In this document: in pieces, positions 52,191 to 61,211 of the stretch
Numbering within the stretch: the stretch's first letter is position 1
How the letters are laid out: every line of letters starts with the position of its first letter
Source of the DNA: Nodosilinea sp. FACHB-131
GTDB taxonomy: Bacteria > Cyanobacteriota > Cyanobacteriia > Phormidesmidales > Phormidesmidaceae
Direction: 5' to 3'
Length of the DNA: 64,000 bases
Assembly: GCF_014695395.1 (NCBI RefSeq)
Contig: NZ_JACJOF010000027.1
Location: 434,001-498,000, forward strand
The notes under the pieces: generated by a model
Databases searched by the model: none
Told to the model about the DNA's origin: nothing
The model's input: the letters and a program-made list of their open reading frames with translations, nothing else
Made by a program: the position numbers and the translations under genes

Positions 52191-52868
52191 TTAGAAGCGC
52201 TGATTAGGCTTCGGCCGCCCGTCTGGATCCTGCCCAAGTGTAGTGGGCTGTGCTAGAGGTTGAAGGTCGGGGTCACGAAGCTGGGCGTCGGTGCCACATC
52301 GGACGGATTTGAGATACCAGAAGGCCACTGCCAGGGACAGCACGTAGCGATCCCAAGGAATGGCTTTCATCATGATCAAGGCGTTGAAGGCGATGATCCA
52401 AAACAGCAGGTCTGGCTTGGTAAAACGCAGGCAGGTGAGCAGGGCTAGACCGTAGTACATCGCCATCACCAACCCATAAAACGGCAGCAGATCGGCCACC
52501 TTGCCCATGTTGCCGTAGGGGGTGTCCAGGGGCGGAAACACCAGGCAAACAACGAGCAGTCCTGCCGCAATCAGCAGCCATTTCGGCCAGTGGTAGCGCA
52601 GGGTTTGTAGGGGAGCGGTGGGGCGAAACAGTAAAAACTCTGGAATCACAATGTAGGCCCCGACAAAGGCGAGAAAGTTGATCGCCCCGCTCTTTGCTGG
52701 GCCAGCCGATGGTGGCCACAATCCCGAAAGACAAGCTCAAATTCAGCAGCCGGTTGGCAACTGCCGGTGAAGCTTCAGCGGCTCGACGTTGACCTGCCCT
52801 GGGATGCGGCGCGATCGCACCTGTTGAAAGCAGTAAGGCCGCCAACCAACGCTGGGGGGCCTACACTG
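52191..52868 (-). pseudogene. Degraded multi-pass membrane protein gene
   Basis: The C-terminal part (from about 52700) reads GAINFLAFVGAYIVIPEFLL, LLIAAGLLVVCLVFPPLDTP, YGLVMAMYYGLALLTCLRFT and later membrane segments. The preceding part lies in another frame (LLNLSLSFGIVATIGWPSKE), so the two meet in about WPSKERG/AINFLAF and need a frameshift. Upstream the first frame is closed by TAG at about 52868, with no N-terminus left. The gene lies directly behind a GT2 gene, like membrane proteins of polysaccharide clusters. Function unknown. Confidence 0.55.
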
Positions 52869-52891
52869 ACCAAAATTGGGAAGATGGCTGG

Positions 52892-53911
52892 CTAATCGGC
52901 AAGGGTAGAAAATTGCCGAAACCGATAGGTGGCGAAACTGTAAGCAAAGGCGGCACCGCCGTAGAGAAAATAGAACCAGTGCCAGGGGATTACCCGCAGA
53001 GCAAAGAGCGGTCCGCGCTTATACCAAAAGAAGCGATAAACCCGCTGGTTGATGACCAGCAGCCCGACCATAATGGCGATCGCAACAATCCACAAAAAGG
53101 GCTCAATCCATCCGCCCAGCAAACACACCAGCGCCGCAAAGCTGAGCACCACACTCAGGCGGTTAGTGCGGTTCAGGTTGAGGTCATTCATCGGTTGCCC
53201 CTGGCTCAGAATTAGCTCTGCCCAAGGCAGGGCGCGGTAGAGAATTTCGGCCCGCAATAGTGAACCGGGCTGCCAGCATTTCAGGTGCTTGACCTGAATG
53301 TGCTTGCATAGGCGAATCGTGTAGCCCGCCCGTCGCAGTCGGTAGCCTAATTCAATATCTTCGACACAGGGTTTGAGGTAGCGCTCGTCAAACCCACCCA
53401 CGGCGTGAAATGCTTCGGCGCGAATGGCTCCGCAGGCCCCCCAAAAGGTCGAGGCCTTTTCGGACGATACCTGGTGGGTGTAGTGATGAAGCAGATTTTT
53501 GTACTGCGATAAGAAATTAGAGGCCCCCGGCTGGTCGTCGTAGGAGCCAATCAATGCTGCCAGATTAACGTCTTTCTGAAAAGCGATTTCAACGTTGAGA
53601 ATGGTGTCCTGAGCAACGGTGACATCGGCATCGATAAAGAACAGAATGTTTCCCTGGGCCATCGATGCCCCTCGGTTGCGAGCGCGGGCCGGTCCGCCCG
53701 CCGAGTCGTAGCGAAATACCTTGGCCCCAAATGCTTTGGCCACTTCCCATGAACCGTCGGTGTCGCCATCGGCAACCACAATCACCTCGTCAGGCTGCCG
53801 ACCGGATTGGCCCAGGCTCTCAAGGCAGCGACGGAAGTTTTCCCCACCGTTATACACAGGGATAATGACAGAAATGCTGGGTCTTGATGCATGACCTGAG
53901 CTGACATTCAT
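52892..53911 (-). CDS. Family 2 glycosyltransferase, membrane-anchored
   Basis: 339 residues. GT-A fold: ISVIIPVYNGGENFRRCLES, EVIVVADGDTDGSWEVA, GPARARNRGASMAQGNILFF, the metal motif IDADVTVAQDT, FWGACGAIRAEAFHAVGGFD and the base motif CVEDIELGYRLRRAGY. Two C-terminal membrane segments (VVLSFAALVCLLGGWI, LWIVAIAIMVGLLVI) follow and a last one near 320. It probably builds a cell-surface polysaccharide or glycolipid; acceptor unknown. Confidence 0.9.
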   Translation of the reverse strand: MNVSSGHASRPSISVIIPVYNGGENFRRCLESLGQSGRQPDEVIVVADGDTDGSWEVAKAFGAKVFRYDSAGGPARARNRGASMAQGNILFFIDADVTVAQDTILNVEIAFQKDVNLAALIGSYDDQPGASNFLSQYKNLLHHYTHQVSSEKASTFWGACGAIRAEAFHAVGGFDERYLKPCVEDIELGYRLRRAGYTIRLCKHIQVKHLKCWQPGSLLRAEILYRALPWAELILSQGQPMNDLNLNRTNRLSVVLSFAALVCLLGGWIEPFLWIVAIAIMVGLLVINQRVYRFFWYKRGPLFALRVIPWHWFYFLYGGAAFAYSFATYRFRQFSTLAD

Positions 53912-54433
53912 GAACCAGTTATGCCTAAGAACAAGTACTGAGCTTTGGAAAAAATACGACCATGTAGGGAACTAATCGCCCAACTTTTCCCGCAATAGAG
54001 CATCTCTTAGCAAGAGCACGTGCCTTGGGTGATGTCTAGAATGACTTCGGGAAGGTCTAAGGAGTCTGTTGCATGGGGCTTTCAGTAAATTAAAGCACTC
54101 TATGGTGGAGAAACCATCACAGTCATTTTGCAGAAATCATGAAAAAATTCTCCTTCTCGTGATTTCTTTGTAATTCTTCTCACAAAGGATGTTTATTGCC
54201 AATCTCTGTTTTTGAGGAGGTGGCAAATCTGAGGCTAGGGCACGAGGAATGCTCTCCTAGATGAACCTAGAAGTAGTAACTAGTTCAAAAAGGATGTGTT
54301 GCTTAATACATGGCTGGTTCCGTGAAACTTGGCACAACTGTTGCGATCGCCCCTCCGGTGCACCCTGCTAGTTAGGGTTGTGCGGCAGCAAAAACCTCGC
54401 TAGCCTGAGAATGTTCTTATTGTGCAAGCTGCC
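53912..54433. other. Intergenic region
   Basis: 522 bases, AT-rich around 54110-54240; no gene, clear terminator or repeat found. It carries the promoters for the divergent GT2 and TMEM14 genes. One GCGATCGC octamer lies near 54340. Confidence 0.5.
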
Positions 54434-54754
54434 ATGCCCACTGGAGCCCTGTGTGCGATCGCCTATGCTGCCCTCTCTGCGATCGGCGGCCTAATTGGCT
54501 ACGCCCAAGCCCGCAGCCAGGTGTCGTTGGCCAGCGGCTTGGTGAGCGCCGCCCTGCTGCTACTGGGGGCCTGGCTGTGGCAGGCCGGTTCAGCCGGTGG
54601 GGCGGGCATGGCGATGGGAGTCACGGTGGCCCTTGTGTTTATTTTCGTTCGCCGCTGGATGCAGACCCGCAAAGCCATGCCCGCCGTCATCATGATTGTG
54701 GCGGGGGTGTTGGCGTTTGTGGGGATGGGGCTTTCGCTGTTTGGCATTATCTAA
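54434..54754 (+). CDS. TMEM14 family membrane protein
   Basis: 106 residues from ATG 54434, preferred because MPTGALCAIAYAALSAIGGL is the usual start (GTG at 54422 adds 4). Four membrane segments with the family GGLIGYAQARSQVSLASGLV, then AGMAMGVTVALVFIFVRRWM, RKAMPAVIMIVAGVLAFVGM. TMEM14 homologs in plastids export fatty acids (FAX type); the role in cyanobacteria is not proven. Confidence 0.88.
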   Translation: MPTGALCAIAYAALSAIGGLIGYAQARSQVSLASGLVSAALLLLGAWLWQAGSAGGAGMAMGVTVALVFIFVRRWMQTRKAMPAVIMIVAGVLAFVGMGLSLFGII

Positions 54755-54884
54755 GGGGTGGATGAGTGAAGGGTCGGAATCGCCTTGGCCTTGTAATGGC
54801 GTAACGACCTCTCCGCTGACGTTAGCCTCTCCAAAGAAGGCGTAGAGGAGAGCCCTCGCTCCATAGGTGGCTGATTTTGGAAAA

Positions 54885-55859
54885 TCAAGGGGAGTTTGTC
54901 GGGTCAGTCGATTCTGGAGAATCTGCCTCGGTGGCAGGTCGTTCTATCAGGTCCTTAGCAGAAATACCTTCGGTTTGGTTGCCAAATCGCCACAGAGCGG
55001 CAGCGGCCTCAGCCTGGGTAACGCCTTTTTGGGGCTGAAAAAGGGTGGTATAGCCAAAGGCGCGGCGAATATTGGCAAAATCGCCATTTTGGTGATCGGC
55101 TAACACCGCCCGCATCGCCAACGGCTCAATTTTAGCGGCATCCTGAAAGCCCCAGGCAGTGGCGACAGTATCGGCCGCCGCCGTCGGCAGCGGCGCCCGA
55201 GAATCTAGAGGCACCTTCCACAACACGAGGGTTTCGCGGGTGAGGGGTGCATCGGGCCGAAAGGTGACGGCGGTGGCATTGCCGGTCTTGGCGCTGGGAA
55301 TAATCCCCGCTTCGGCTAACCCTTGAATGGCGGCAAAGTAGGGGTGCGACGCAGGCACATCCTGAAAGGCGGGGGCAGTGCCAGCAGCGGCAGGGCGCAG
55401 GCGCTTGGCCGGTACATCTTGATAGAACCTGTTGTTGGCGGCGAGCAGCCAGTGGGCGAACTCACCCCGGGTAATGGTCTGGTTAGGGGCAAATTCGGGC
55501 TTTGCTGTGGTGCCAGCGGCCGTTGGCCGTGCTGGCTCGACAACCCCAAGAGTTAGCCAGTTTTGCACGTAGGGACGCAGGTCTTCGGGTACTTCGGCCA
55601 GGGTCGCAGCGCTGTCCTCAGGTGAGGGTTCTGACTCTGGAGGCTCGGCCTCGGAGGGGGCCTCGGCGGCTGCCTCAGCCGGGTCTGGTTCGGCCTCTGT
55701 TGCAGCCGGGGTTTCGGGCTCTTCGCCATTGAATACGGGCCGATCTTGCAGTTGCGGATCGGCCTCAAGGGACTGCTCTAGGGGACTGCCCGCACAACCG
55801 GCGACCAGTAGCAGACTCAGCCCAGATACCATGATCGTGAGACGCAGCGCAGCAGACAA
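54885..55859 (-). CDS. SLH-domain lipoprotein
   Basis: 324 residues from a TTG at 55859: AAGGAGG lies 8 bases before it, which decides the start over the internal ATG at 55832. A lipobox LLLVAGC gives Cys22 as the acylated residue. An acidic Pro/Glu-rich linker follows (about 25-90), then three SLH-like repeats (QTITRGEFAHWLLAANN, SHPYFAAIQGLAEAGIIPS with DAPLTRETLVLWKV, and KGVTQAEAAAALWRFG). SLH domains bind the peptidoglycan-linked polymer, here probably at the outer membrane. Confidence 0.9.
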   Translation of the reverse strand: MSAALRLTIMVSGLSLLLVAGCAGSPLEQSLEADPQLQDRPVFNGEEPETPAATEAEPDPAEAAAEAPSEAEPPESEPSPEDSAATLAEVPEDLRPYVQNWLTLGVVEPARPTAAGTTAKPEFAPNQTITRGEFAHWLLAANNRFYQDVPAKRLRPAAAGTAPAFQDVPASHPYFAAIQGLAEAGIIPSAKTGNATAVTFRPDAPLTRETLVLWKVPLDSRAPLPTAAADTVATAWGFQDAAKIEPLAMRAVLADHQNGDFANIRRAFGYTTLFQPQKGVTQAEAAAALWRFGNQTEGISAKDLIERPATEADSPESTDPTNSP

Positions 55860-55982
55860 GGGAGCAACCTCCTTAGCGGGGGAATTGATGCAGTACCTAC
55901 ACAGCGTATTTTAGGACAGCGCCCGTAGCCTTTGCTGGCTACGCTGTGCCACCCCCTGTAGAACCCCGTTTGGAACCTGTCT

Positions 55983-56918
55983 ATGCCGCCTCGACCCGTC
56001 ATTATTGATTGCGATCCTGGGGTTGACGATGCGATCGCCCTCCTCCTCGCTTTCGCCTCCACCGCTGAGCTCGACCTGCTGGGCATCACCACTGTGGCGG
56101 GCAACGTGCCGCTGGCGCTCACCCAGGCCAATGCTCGCCGCATCTGCCACCTGGCCCAGCGCACCGATGTGCCGGTGTATGCGGGCTGCCCGCGCCCGCT
56201 GCTGCGATCGCTCACTACTGCCGAAGACATCCACGGCGCAATGGGCTTACAGGGGGCCGATCTTCCCGAACCCACCCTGCCGCTGCAATCTCAACATGCC
56301 GTCGCGTTTCTGATTGAACAACTCACCACAACCTCGGTTCCCATCACCCTAGCTACCCTGGGCCCGCTCACTAACCTAGCTGTAGCACTAATCCAGTGTC
56401 CTAAGATTGCCCAGGGCATCGATCAGGTGGTGATGATGGGGGGCTCATTGGGGAGCGGCAACATTACCCCCGCCGCTGAGTTCAATATCTACGTCGATCC
56501 CCACGCGGCCAAAGTAGTCGTAGATGCCGGTCTGCCCCTGACCATGATCGGCCTAGATGTCACCCACCAGGTCGTGACCACCCCCGATCGCCTAGCGGCG
56601 CTTGAGGCCCTGGACACCGCTGTGGGCAAAGCTGCTGCAGGCATGCTGCGCTACTACGGCCAGTCAGATGTGGAACGCCATGGATTAACTGCGCCACCGC
56701 TCCACGACCCCTGTGTGATCGCCTATCTGCTGCGCCCCGACCTCTTTACCGGTCGGCCTATGCACCTGGCGATTGAAACCGAAGGCAGCCTCTGCCTGGG
56801 GCGCACCGTGGCCAATGGGCACCTGCCCCCCACTGCCCCCGCCAACGCCACCGTCATCGAAACTGCCGATGCCGACGGTATCTATGCACTTTTGACAGAA
56901 CGGCTTGGGAAACTATAG
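55983..56918 (+). CDS. Inosine-uridine preferring nucleoside hydrolase
   Basis: 311 residues. The DxDxxxDD calcium site is IIDCDPGVDDAIALLL; further blocks are DLLGITTVAGNVPLALTQAN, AGCPRPLLRSL, ATLGPLTNLAVAL, QVVMMGGSLGSGNITPAAEF, IYVDPHAAKVVVDAGLPLTM and HDPCVIAYLLRPDLF. Family enzymes hydrolyse the N-glycosidic bond of ribonucleosides for base salvage. The gene is followed by a small conserved protein and the ccmK genes. Confidence 0.95.
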   Translation: MPPRPVIIDCDPGVDDAIALLLAFASTAELDLLGITTVAGNVPLALTQANARRICHLAQRTDVPVYAGCPRPLLRSLTTAEDIHGAMGLQGADLPEPTLPLQSQHAVAFLIEQLTTTSVPITLATLGPLTNLAVALIQCPKIAQGIDQVVMMGGSLGSGNITPAAEFNIYVDPHAAKVVVDAGLPLTMIGLDVTHQVVTTPDRLAALEALDTAVGKAAAGMLRYYGQSDVERHGLTAPPLHDPCVIAYLLRPDLFTGRPMHLAIETEGSLCLGRTVANGHLPPTAPANATVIETADADGIYALLTERLGKL

Positions 56919-56960
56919 TCGGGCACAAAACTCCCCCAGCGCACTTGATAAGATAGCCCT

Positions 56961-57548
56961 ATGGCTTACACCACCGAGCAACTCCTGGACTTTCTCGATC
57001 AGGAACTTCGCGCCACCTGGAAGGGCGAGCGGGTGGTGCTGTCTTCCGCCGATCGCATCGACAATCCGGTGCTCTCAAAGGCGATCGGGGCCGACAAGCT
57101 CAGTAAAGTGTTCGCCATTCAAGACTTTCGCGCTCAAATTCACGACTACCAGCACGAGCACGGCGTGTCAGGTCTGATGTGGCACACCTGCCAGTTTCAG
57201 GGCCGTAGCCTGCGCGTGCCCGAGCTGCATTCCCAGCTGATCGCTATTCCCGCCGATAAGCTAGTTTTGGTGGGGGCAAAGCCAGCCATAGTCGAGTTTT
57301 GGCAACAATCCATTGCCGGCCTGCGCCTGTGGATGGCTGGAAATCAGCCCCAGCCCACTACCCCAGAGGCCGTAGAACAGCTGATTGCCGCCAGTGAGTG
57401 GGCCGAGCTATCCGCCACGCGAGATGAGCTGTATCTCAGCCTGTGCTGGGGCGACCCTAAGGACTGCCACTGCGACTGGGCCAAGCCTGAGTCGGGGTGC
57501 GATCGCATCATCGCCACCGCCGGAGAACCCAGCGGCATCAAGGTATGA
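56961..57548 (+). CDS. Conserved cyanobacterial protein upstream of ccmK3-ccmK4
   Basis: 195 residues, soluble. LLDFLDQELRATWKGERVVL, NPVLSKAIGADKLSKVFAIQ, DFRAQIHDYQHEHGVSGLMW, LRVPELHSQLIAIPADKLVL and the C-terminal LYLSLCWGDPKDCHCDWAKP with three cysteines. No enzyme family recognised. It lies 41 bases upstream of ccmK3 on the same strand, so joint expression with the shell genes is plausible. Function unknown. Confidence 0.7.
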   Translation: MAYTTEQLLDFLDQELRATWKGERVVLSSADRIDNPVLSKAIGADKLSKVFAIQDFRAQIHDYQHEHGVSGLMWHTCQFQGRSLRVPELHSQLIAIPADKLVLVGAKPAIVEFWQQSIAGLRLWMAGNQPQPTTPEAVEQLIAASEWAELSATRDELYLSLCWGDPKDCHCDWAKPESGCDRIIATAGEPSGIKV

Positions 57549-57589
57549 TTGGGAGTTGAATAACGCAGCTTTTCCCTAGGAGCACCCCC

Positions 57590-57901
57590 ATGGCCATTGC
57601 CGTCGGCGTCATCGAAACCCAAACCTTTCCCGCAGTGCTGGCCGCCGCTGATGCCATGGTTAAAGCGGCCAACGTCACCGTCTCCGTGCAAGATCGCTCC
57701 GAGAGCGGGCGGCAGTTTGTGGTCATACGCGGCTTAGTGGCCGAGGTAAAGCGCGCTATGGAAGCCGGGCTGGTCGCCGCTAAGGCCTGCCCCAACCTGG
57801 CCGAAGTCACCTCCCACGTGATCATCCCCAACCCCACCGACAACATCGACGCGATTCTGCCCATTGGGTTTACTTCGGCCTCAGAACCGTTCCGGGTATA
57901 A
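57590..57901 (+). CDS. ccmK3: Carboxysome shell protein CcmK3-like
   Basis: 103 residues: one bacterial microcompartment (BMC) domain with VIETQTFPAVLAAADAMVKA, NVTVSVQDRSESGRQFVVIR and GLVAEVKRAMEAGLVAAKAC, ending HVIIPNPTDNIDAILPI. AGGAG lies 7 bases before ATG. Compared with CcmK4 it has a longer QDRSESGR pore-side loop, like CcmK3 of other cyanobacteria, which forms mixed hexamers with CcmK4. Shell hexamers control metabolite passage. Confidence 0.9.
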   Translation: MAIAVGVIETQTFPAVLAAADAMVKAANVTVSVQDRSESGRQFVVIRGLVAEVKRAMEAGLVAAKACPNLAEVTSHVIIPNPTDNIDAILPIGFTSASEPFRV

Positions 57902-58020
57902 GTTCTACTATTACGGGCCCCCCACAGTCTTTAATAAATCGACACGGCGCGATCGCTACCACCGCCCCGTACAATGAAGGTTGAATTTTTTACCTGCAAA
58001 ACTTTCTCAGGAGTACAACC

Positions 58021-58368
58021 ATGCCACAAGCCGTCGGGTCGCTCGAAACCAGAGGGTTTCCCCCGGTGCTTGCCGCCGCAGATGCGATGGTAAAAGCGGG
58101 GCGCGTTACACTCATTGGTTACATCCGCGCCGGTAGTGCCCGCTTCGCTATCAACATCCGTGGCGATGTCTCCGAAGTTAAGGCCGCCATGGCCGCTGGG
58201 GTAGAAGCTGCCGAAAAAACTCCCGGTGGCATTCTCGAAACCTGGGTGATTATCCCCCGTCCCCACGAAAACGTGGTGGCCGTGCTGCCGATCGAATTTA
58301 ACGATGAGACCGAAATCTTCCGCCAGGCTGTCGAGCAACCCATTCTGCCCGGTTCTACCGGTCGCTAG
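58021..58368 (+). CDS. ccmK4: Carboxysome shell protein CcmK4
   Basis: 115 residues, single BMC domain: SLETRGFPPVLAAADAMVKA, GRVTLIGYIRAGSARFAINI, RGDVSEVKAAMAAGVEAAEK, and TWVIIPRPHENVVAVLPIEF. The GYIRAGSARF pore region is diagnostic of CcmK4. AGGAG lies 7 bases upstream. The ccmK3-ccmK4 pair is a satellite locus apart from the main ccm operon and adjusts shell permeability. A strong terminator follows. Confidence 0.95.
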   Translation: MPQAVGSLETRGFPPVLAAADAMVKAGRVTLIGYIRAGSARFAINIRGDVSEVKAAMAAGVEAAEKTPGGILETWVIIPRPHENVVAVLPIEFNDETEIFRQAVEQPILPGSTGR

Positions 58369-58419
58369 AGCTGCTTGTTGGCCGGCTAGATGATCTCTTG
58401 ATTAGCTAATTACCCCAAG

Positions 58420-58466
58420 ACTATGCCCGCTAGAGAAAGTTAATTTCTTTAGCGGGCATAGTTTTT
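58420..58466 (+). terminator. Strong terminator after ccmK4
   Basis: ACTATGCCCGCTAGAGAAA and TTTCTTTAGCGGGCATAGT pair almost perfectly across GTTAA and are followed by TTTTT. Confidence 0.9.
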
Positions 58467-58492
58467 GTGCTCTGTAGTTTTAGCAAAGACAA

Positions 58493-58705
58493 CTAGTCTT
58501 CTTTTGTCAAAGCCTCTGGCTTGTGAGCTGCATGGCTGCCGGTTTTTTCGCTTTCTACCAGATACTGAGGATTTTCCTTAGATGCAGCAACGGTGTGACC
58601 TTTGATTTCGGTACGAGATGTTAGCTTTTCGACTATCGTACCTACCGTTTTTCCCTGAGCTGTACTCCAGGAAACTTTGTCTCCTTTTTTGAAAGCTTGT
58701 TCCAT
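58493..58705 (-). CDS. DUF2945 (hypervirulence-associated TUDOR-type) protein
   Basis: 70 residues from ATG 58705 (a GTG at 58714 adds 3). FKKGDKVSWSTAQGKTVGTI and VEKLTSRTEIKGHTVAASKE, then NPQYLVESEKTGSHAAHKPE, match DUF2945, a TUDOR-like barrel of unknown role, often near stress genes. The promoter region has no clear elements. Confidence 0.88.
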   Translation of the reverse strand: MEQAFKKGDKVSWSTAQGKTVGTIVEKLTSRTEIKGHTVAASKENPQYLVESEKTGSHAAHKPEALTKED

Positions 58706-58902
58706 GGCGATCACTTGAACTCATCTATTACTCAACATCTAGTCATACTGTCGGTGTGATGACAGCAGACCAGCCTGAGCTGAATTGGTTTTGAAGGACT
58801 AATTGCCGTCCAGCCTGCTTGAGCTAGATGCAGTGGAAGTTAAACCATCTTCCAACAGCCTGAATCCCAAGCAGGTCAGTTCATCTACTAATTAAGCGTT
58901 GG

Positions 58903-59376
58903 CTATAGAACTTCGCCGGAAGTAGCGTCTTCCTTCAGCTCTTTCTTGAACAGACTTAGCAGGGAAGGGGTAGCAAAGAAGCCGAAATAAATACCCAGTG
59001 CACCCGTTAGCCCGTGCAGAAAAACATCGGCTCCATAGAGCGGAAAAAGTCCGAAGAAAGTATTGGCAACCGGTACTAGACCTAGGACAGCCAGGGTAGT
59101 GTAGTAGATACCCAATTGCCCAGAGAATAGGCGAGAGCTATCTAACGCGATAGAAGCAACGATTCCCAACAAACCTGTAGCGAGGTGGATAATGTTGTGA
59201 GGTGTATTAACTGGAAATAGACCCATCAAATAGCCAAATCCAGAAACAACACCCAGCTTCTCGATCGAAGGGGGCATAGCGCCAGATTGAGAAACGAGGG
59301 CAGGAATGAAGCCCAAAACACCTATGGTAAGGTAGACTATGCCGATAATTAATGCAAATCTTTGTGCAGCTTTCAT
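58903..59376 (-). CDS. DUF4383 membrane protein
   Basis: 157 residues with four membrane segments: FALIIGIVYLTIGVLGFIPA, NIIHLATGLLGIVASIAL, YYTTLAVLGLVPVANTFFGL and VFLHGLTGALGIYFGFFA. The HNIIHLATGLLGI and LHGLTGALGI pair is the DUF4383 signature. Function unknown; members often appear beside desiccation or salt-stress genes. Confidence 0.85.
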   Translation of the reverse strand: MKAAQRFALIIGIVYLTIGVLGFIPALVSQSGAMPPSIEKLGVVSGFGYLMGLFPVNTPHNIIHLATGLLGIVASIALDSSRLFSGQLGIYYTTLAVLGLVPVANTFFGLFPLYGADVFLHGLTGALGIYFGFFATPSLLSLFKKELKEDATSGEVL

Positions 59377-59921
59377 GATAACTCTGAGGTAAACGTCAGA
59401 TAACAGTTTTGGGTTAAGCTTGCAGCAGCTTGGTAAAGCCTTTCACCACCTAGCCAGGAGTGAACCCGCAACAATTAACTAGACTCTAAAGAGTTTGATT
59501 GGTTTGAGCCTCTCTAAAGAGAAATAGTTGTTGATAGGTCATTGGGTAGAGTAGATTTTTAATGAAAGTTGATTCCCTGCCTATAGCATCTTCCAAAGAC
59601 TTTTTCTATCACTGCAAATTAAGAAAATGCCAGCGTAGAAGAAGAATTGAGCTGGTTTTGACAGGATAGCGATCGCATCTAGCCCCTTCCCATTTATCCA
59701 AATCTGGTGAAAATAGCATTACAGGCGCTCTTACCCGATTGTAGAGCTATGGAACCTTGAGCTTCCCAAACCTCTAGACAACTCTGAAAAACGAAAACTA
59801 CTCCAGTTCTAGGGCCTCGAGGTGTATCAAATTCGCCCCAACAAATTCATTGTGCTCCGCTAAGAGATCTCAACGGAGCACAGTGATTCACCCAAAGTTG
59901 TAGTAATGACAGGGCTAACGA
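59377..59921. other. Intergenic region
   Basis: 545 bases, AT-rich from 59500 to 59650; no gene found. It would hold the DUF4383 promoter. One GCGATCGC near 59671. No strong hairpin. Confidence 0.5.
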
Positions 59922-60284
59922 TTAGTCGTCGTTAGGCAACTCTCCGTTGTCCACTCCAGGCGTCAGAGTTCTAGCATTTTGGGGATAGATTCCGGCCATA
60001 TCTTTGACCGCGTCAGCCGACTCTTCGGCAATACGCTTGATCCTTTTGCCAGGTTGGCCTTCCAGCGAGTCTTTCTCAGCTTCCCATTGACCCATAGTGC
60101 GGGGGCGACCAACCTCTTGGGTGGGTGGCAGTTCATTAGAATAAGCGCGATTGCCGGTATTTTGCTCAGCTTTGACGCCGTTCGCAGTCATCAAAATGAC
60201 AATAGCAGAGCAAGCCACCGCAAACTGCCGCCACTGAATGCGGCTTAGCATTCCTTTTAAAGCTCCAAAAATATTTTTCATCAC
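59922..60284 (-). CDS. Small exported protein of unknown function
   Basis: 120 residues. A signal peptide or anchor covers residues 1-39 (basic, then FAVACSAIVILMTANGVKA); the mature part is polar (NTGNRAYSNELPPTQEVGRP, EKDSLEGQPGKRIKRIAEES, ADAVKDMAGIYPQNARTLTP). Two start codons in tandem (MMKN). It lies near DUF2945 and DUF4383 genes, all minus strand, and may belong to a stress regulon. No family named. Confidence 0.6.
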   Translation of the reverse strand: MMKNIFGALKGMLSRIQWRQFAVACSAIVILMTANGVKAEQNTGNRAYSNELPPTQEVGRPRTMGQWEAEKDSLEGQPGKRIKRIAEESADAVKDMAGIYPQNARTLTPGVDNGELPNDD

Positions 60285-60556
60285 AAATTACCTAATATCT
60301 ACTCAAGCTTACGAGTCAGAAGCAAATTGCTTACTGAACCTCTAGTGACACGTTAGGTAACTCTCCTAGGAAGCTTATCGCCCAAAAGGTATATCTTCAA
60401 AAGCACTGAAAGTTGCTGAGTTTTCTGGTTGCCTGCATACCCTAACCAAAGTATTTCTTTCGGAGGGATGAGACTAAAACCTCACCATGATAGGGGGAGA
60501 ACGGGAGAAGTCGGTTTTAAGGTGCTGACGTAACTACTTAACTACTAAAGAGAGCT

Positions 60557-61147
60557 ATGCCTCAGCTAAACGACTCCACTGTCGATGTGACCCATGACGA
60601 TACGCTAGGAACCCTCATCGATCAACTGTTTGAGACCCCGCCCCATAGCAAAAATTCAACCCAGGTAATGGATAACGTTCTGGCCAGGCTTGGGCAGCAG
60701 TTGCAGTGCGATCGCGTCTTTTTATACCTGCGCTCTCCCGATGCTCAAATAGGGCGAGTGCCCTTCTGCTGGAAAAAGCAGCCATCGGTACCCACTATTT
60801 ACGACCCCGCTTGGAAGTCGGAAGACCCGGCTTTGGCAGAGGATGACCCCATGTTTGCGGCTGCCCTGAAGGCTCAGCCCAGTATCTTTGTAGAGGACGT
60901 GGAAACTGCTGGTCCAGAGGTATTGAATCGCGAGTTTGAGCGCCAAACCTTTGGGCATCGAGCCTTGATTCACGCCCACCTGCGCTCGGAGCAAACTCTT
61001 TGGGGCATTTTGCAGGCCTGTGTCTTCGAAGAGCCCCGAGCGTGGAGCCAGAGCGATCGCCAACTCATTGGGCAGGCCGTCACCCGGCTCACACCCTTCG
61101 CCATCGACTACGTGAAGTCTGAGCCAGAGTTAGCAACAAGCAAGTAG
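60557..61147 (+). CDS. GAF domain protein
   Basis: 196 residues, a single GAF domain: VMDNVLARLGQQLQCDRVFL, PFCWKKQPSVPTIYDPAWKS, HRALIHAHLRSEQTLWGILQ, ACVFEEPRAWSQSDRQLIGQ. No chromophore cysteine in the usual CH motif, no output domain. Probably a cytoplasmic ligand or partner sensor. Its 3' end faces leuA across a hairpin. Confidence 0.85.
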   Translation: MPQLNDSTVDVTHDDTLGTLIDQLFETPPHSKNSTQVMDNVLARLGQQLQCDRVFLYLRSPDAQIGRVPFCWKKQPSVPTIYDPAWKSEDPALAEDDPMFAAALKAQPSIFVEDVETAGPEVLNREFERQTFGHRALIHAHLRSEQTLWGILQACVFEEPRAWSQSDRQLIGQAVTRLTPFAIDYVKSEPELATSK

Positions 61148-61154
61148 CAGAAAT

Positions 61155-61202
61155 CTACGGGTGAATACAGCTCGACCGCTGGCAGTCAGCATTCACCCGT
61201 AG
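61155..61202. terminator. Bidirectional hairpin between the GAF gene and leuA
   Basis: CTACGGGTGAAT (61155-61166) and ATTCACCCGTAG (61191-61202) are perfect 12-bp arms between two convergent genes. No long T run, so read as probable. Confidence 0.6.
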
Positions 61203-61211
61203 AAGCGCTGT

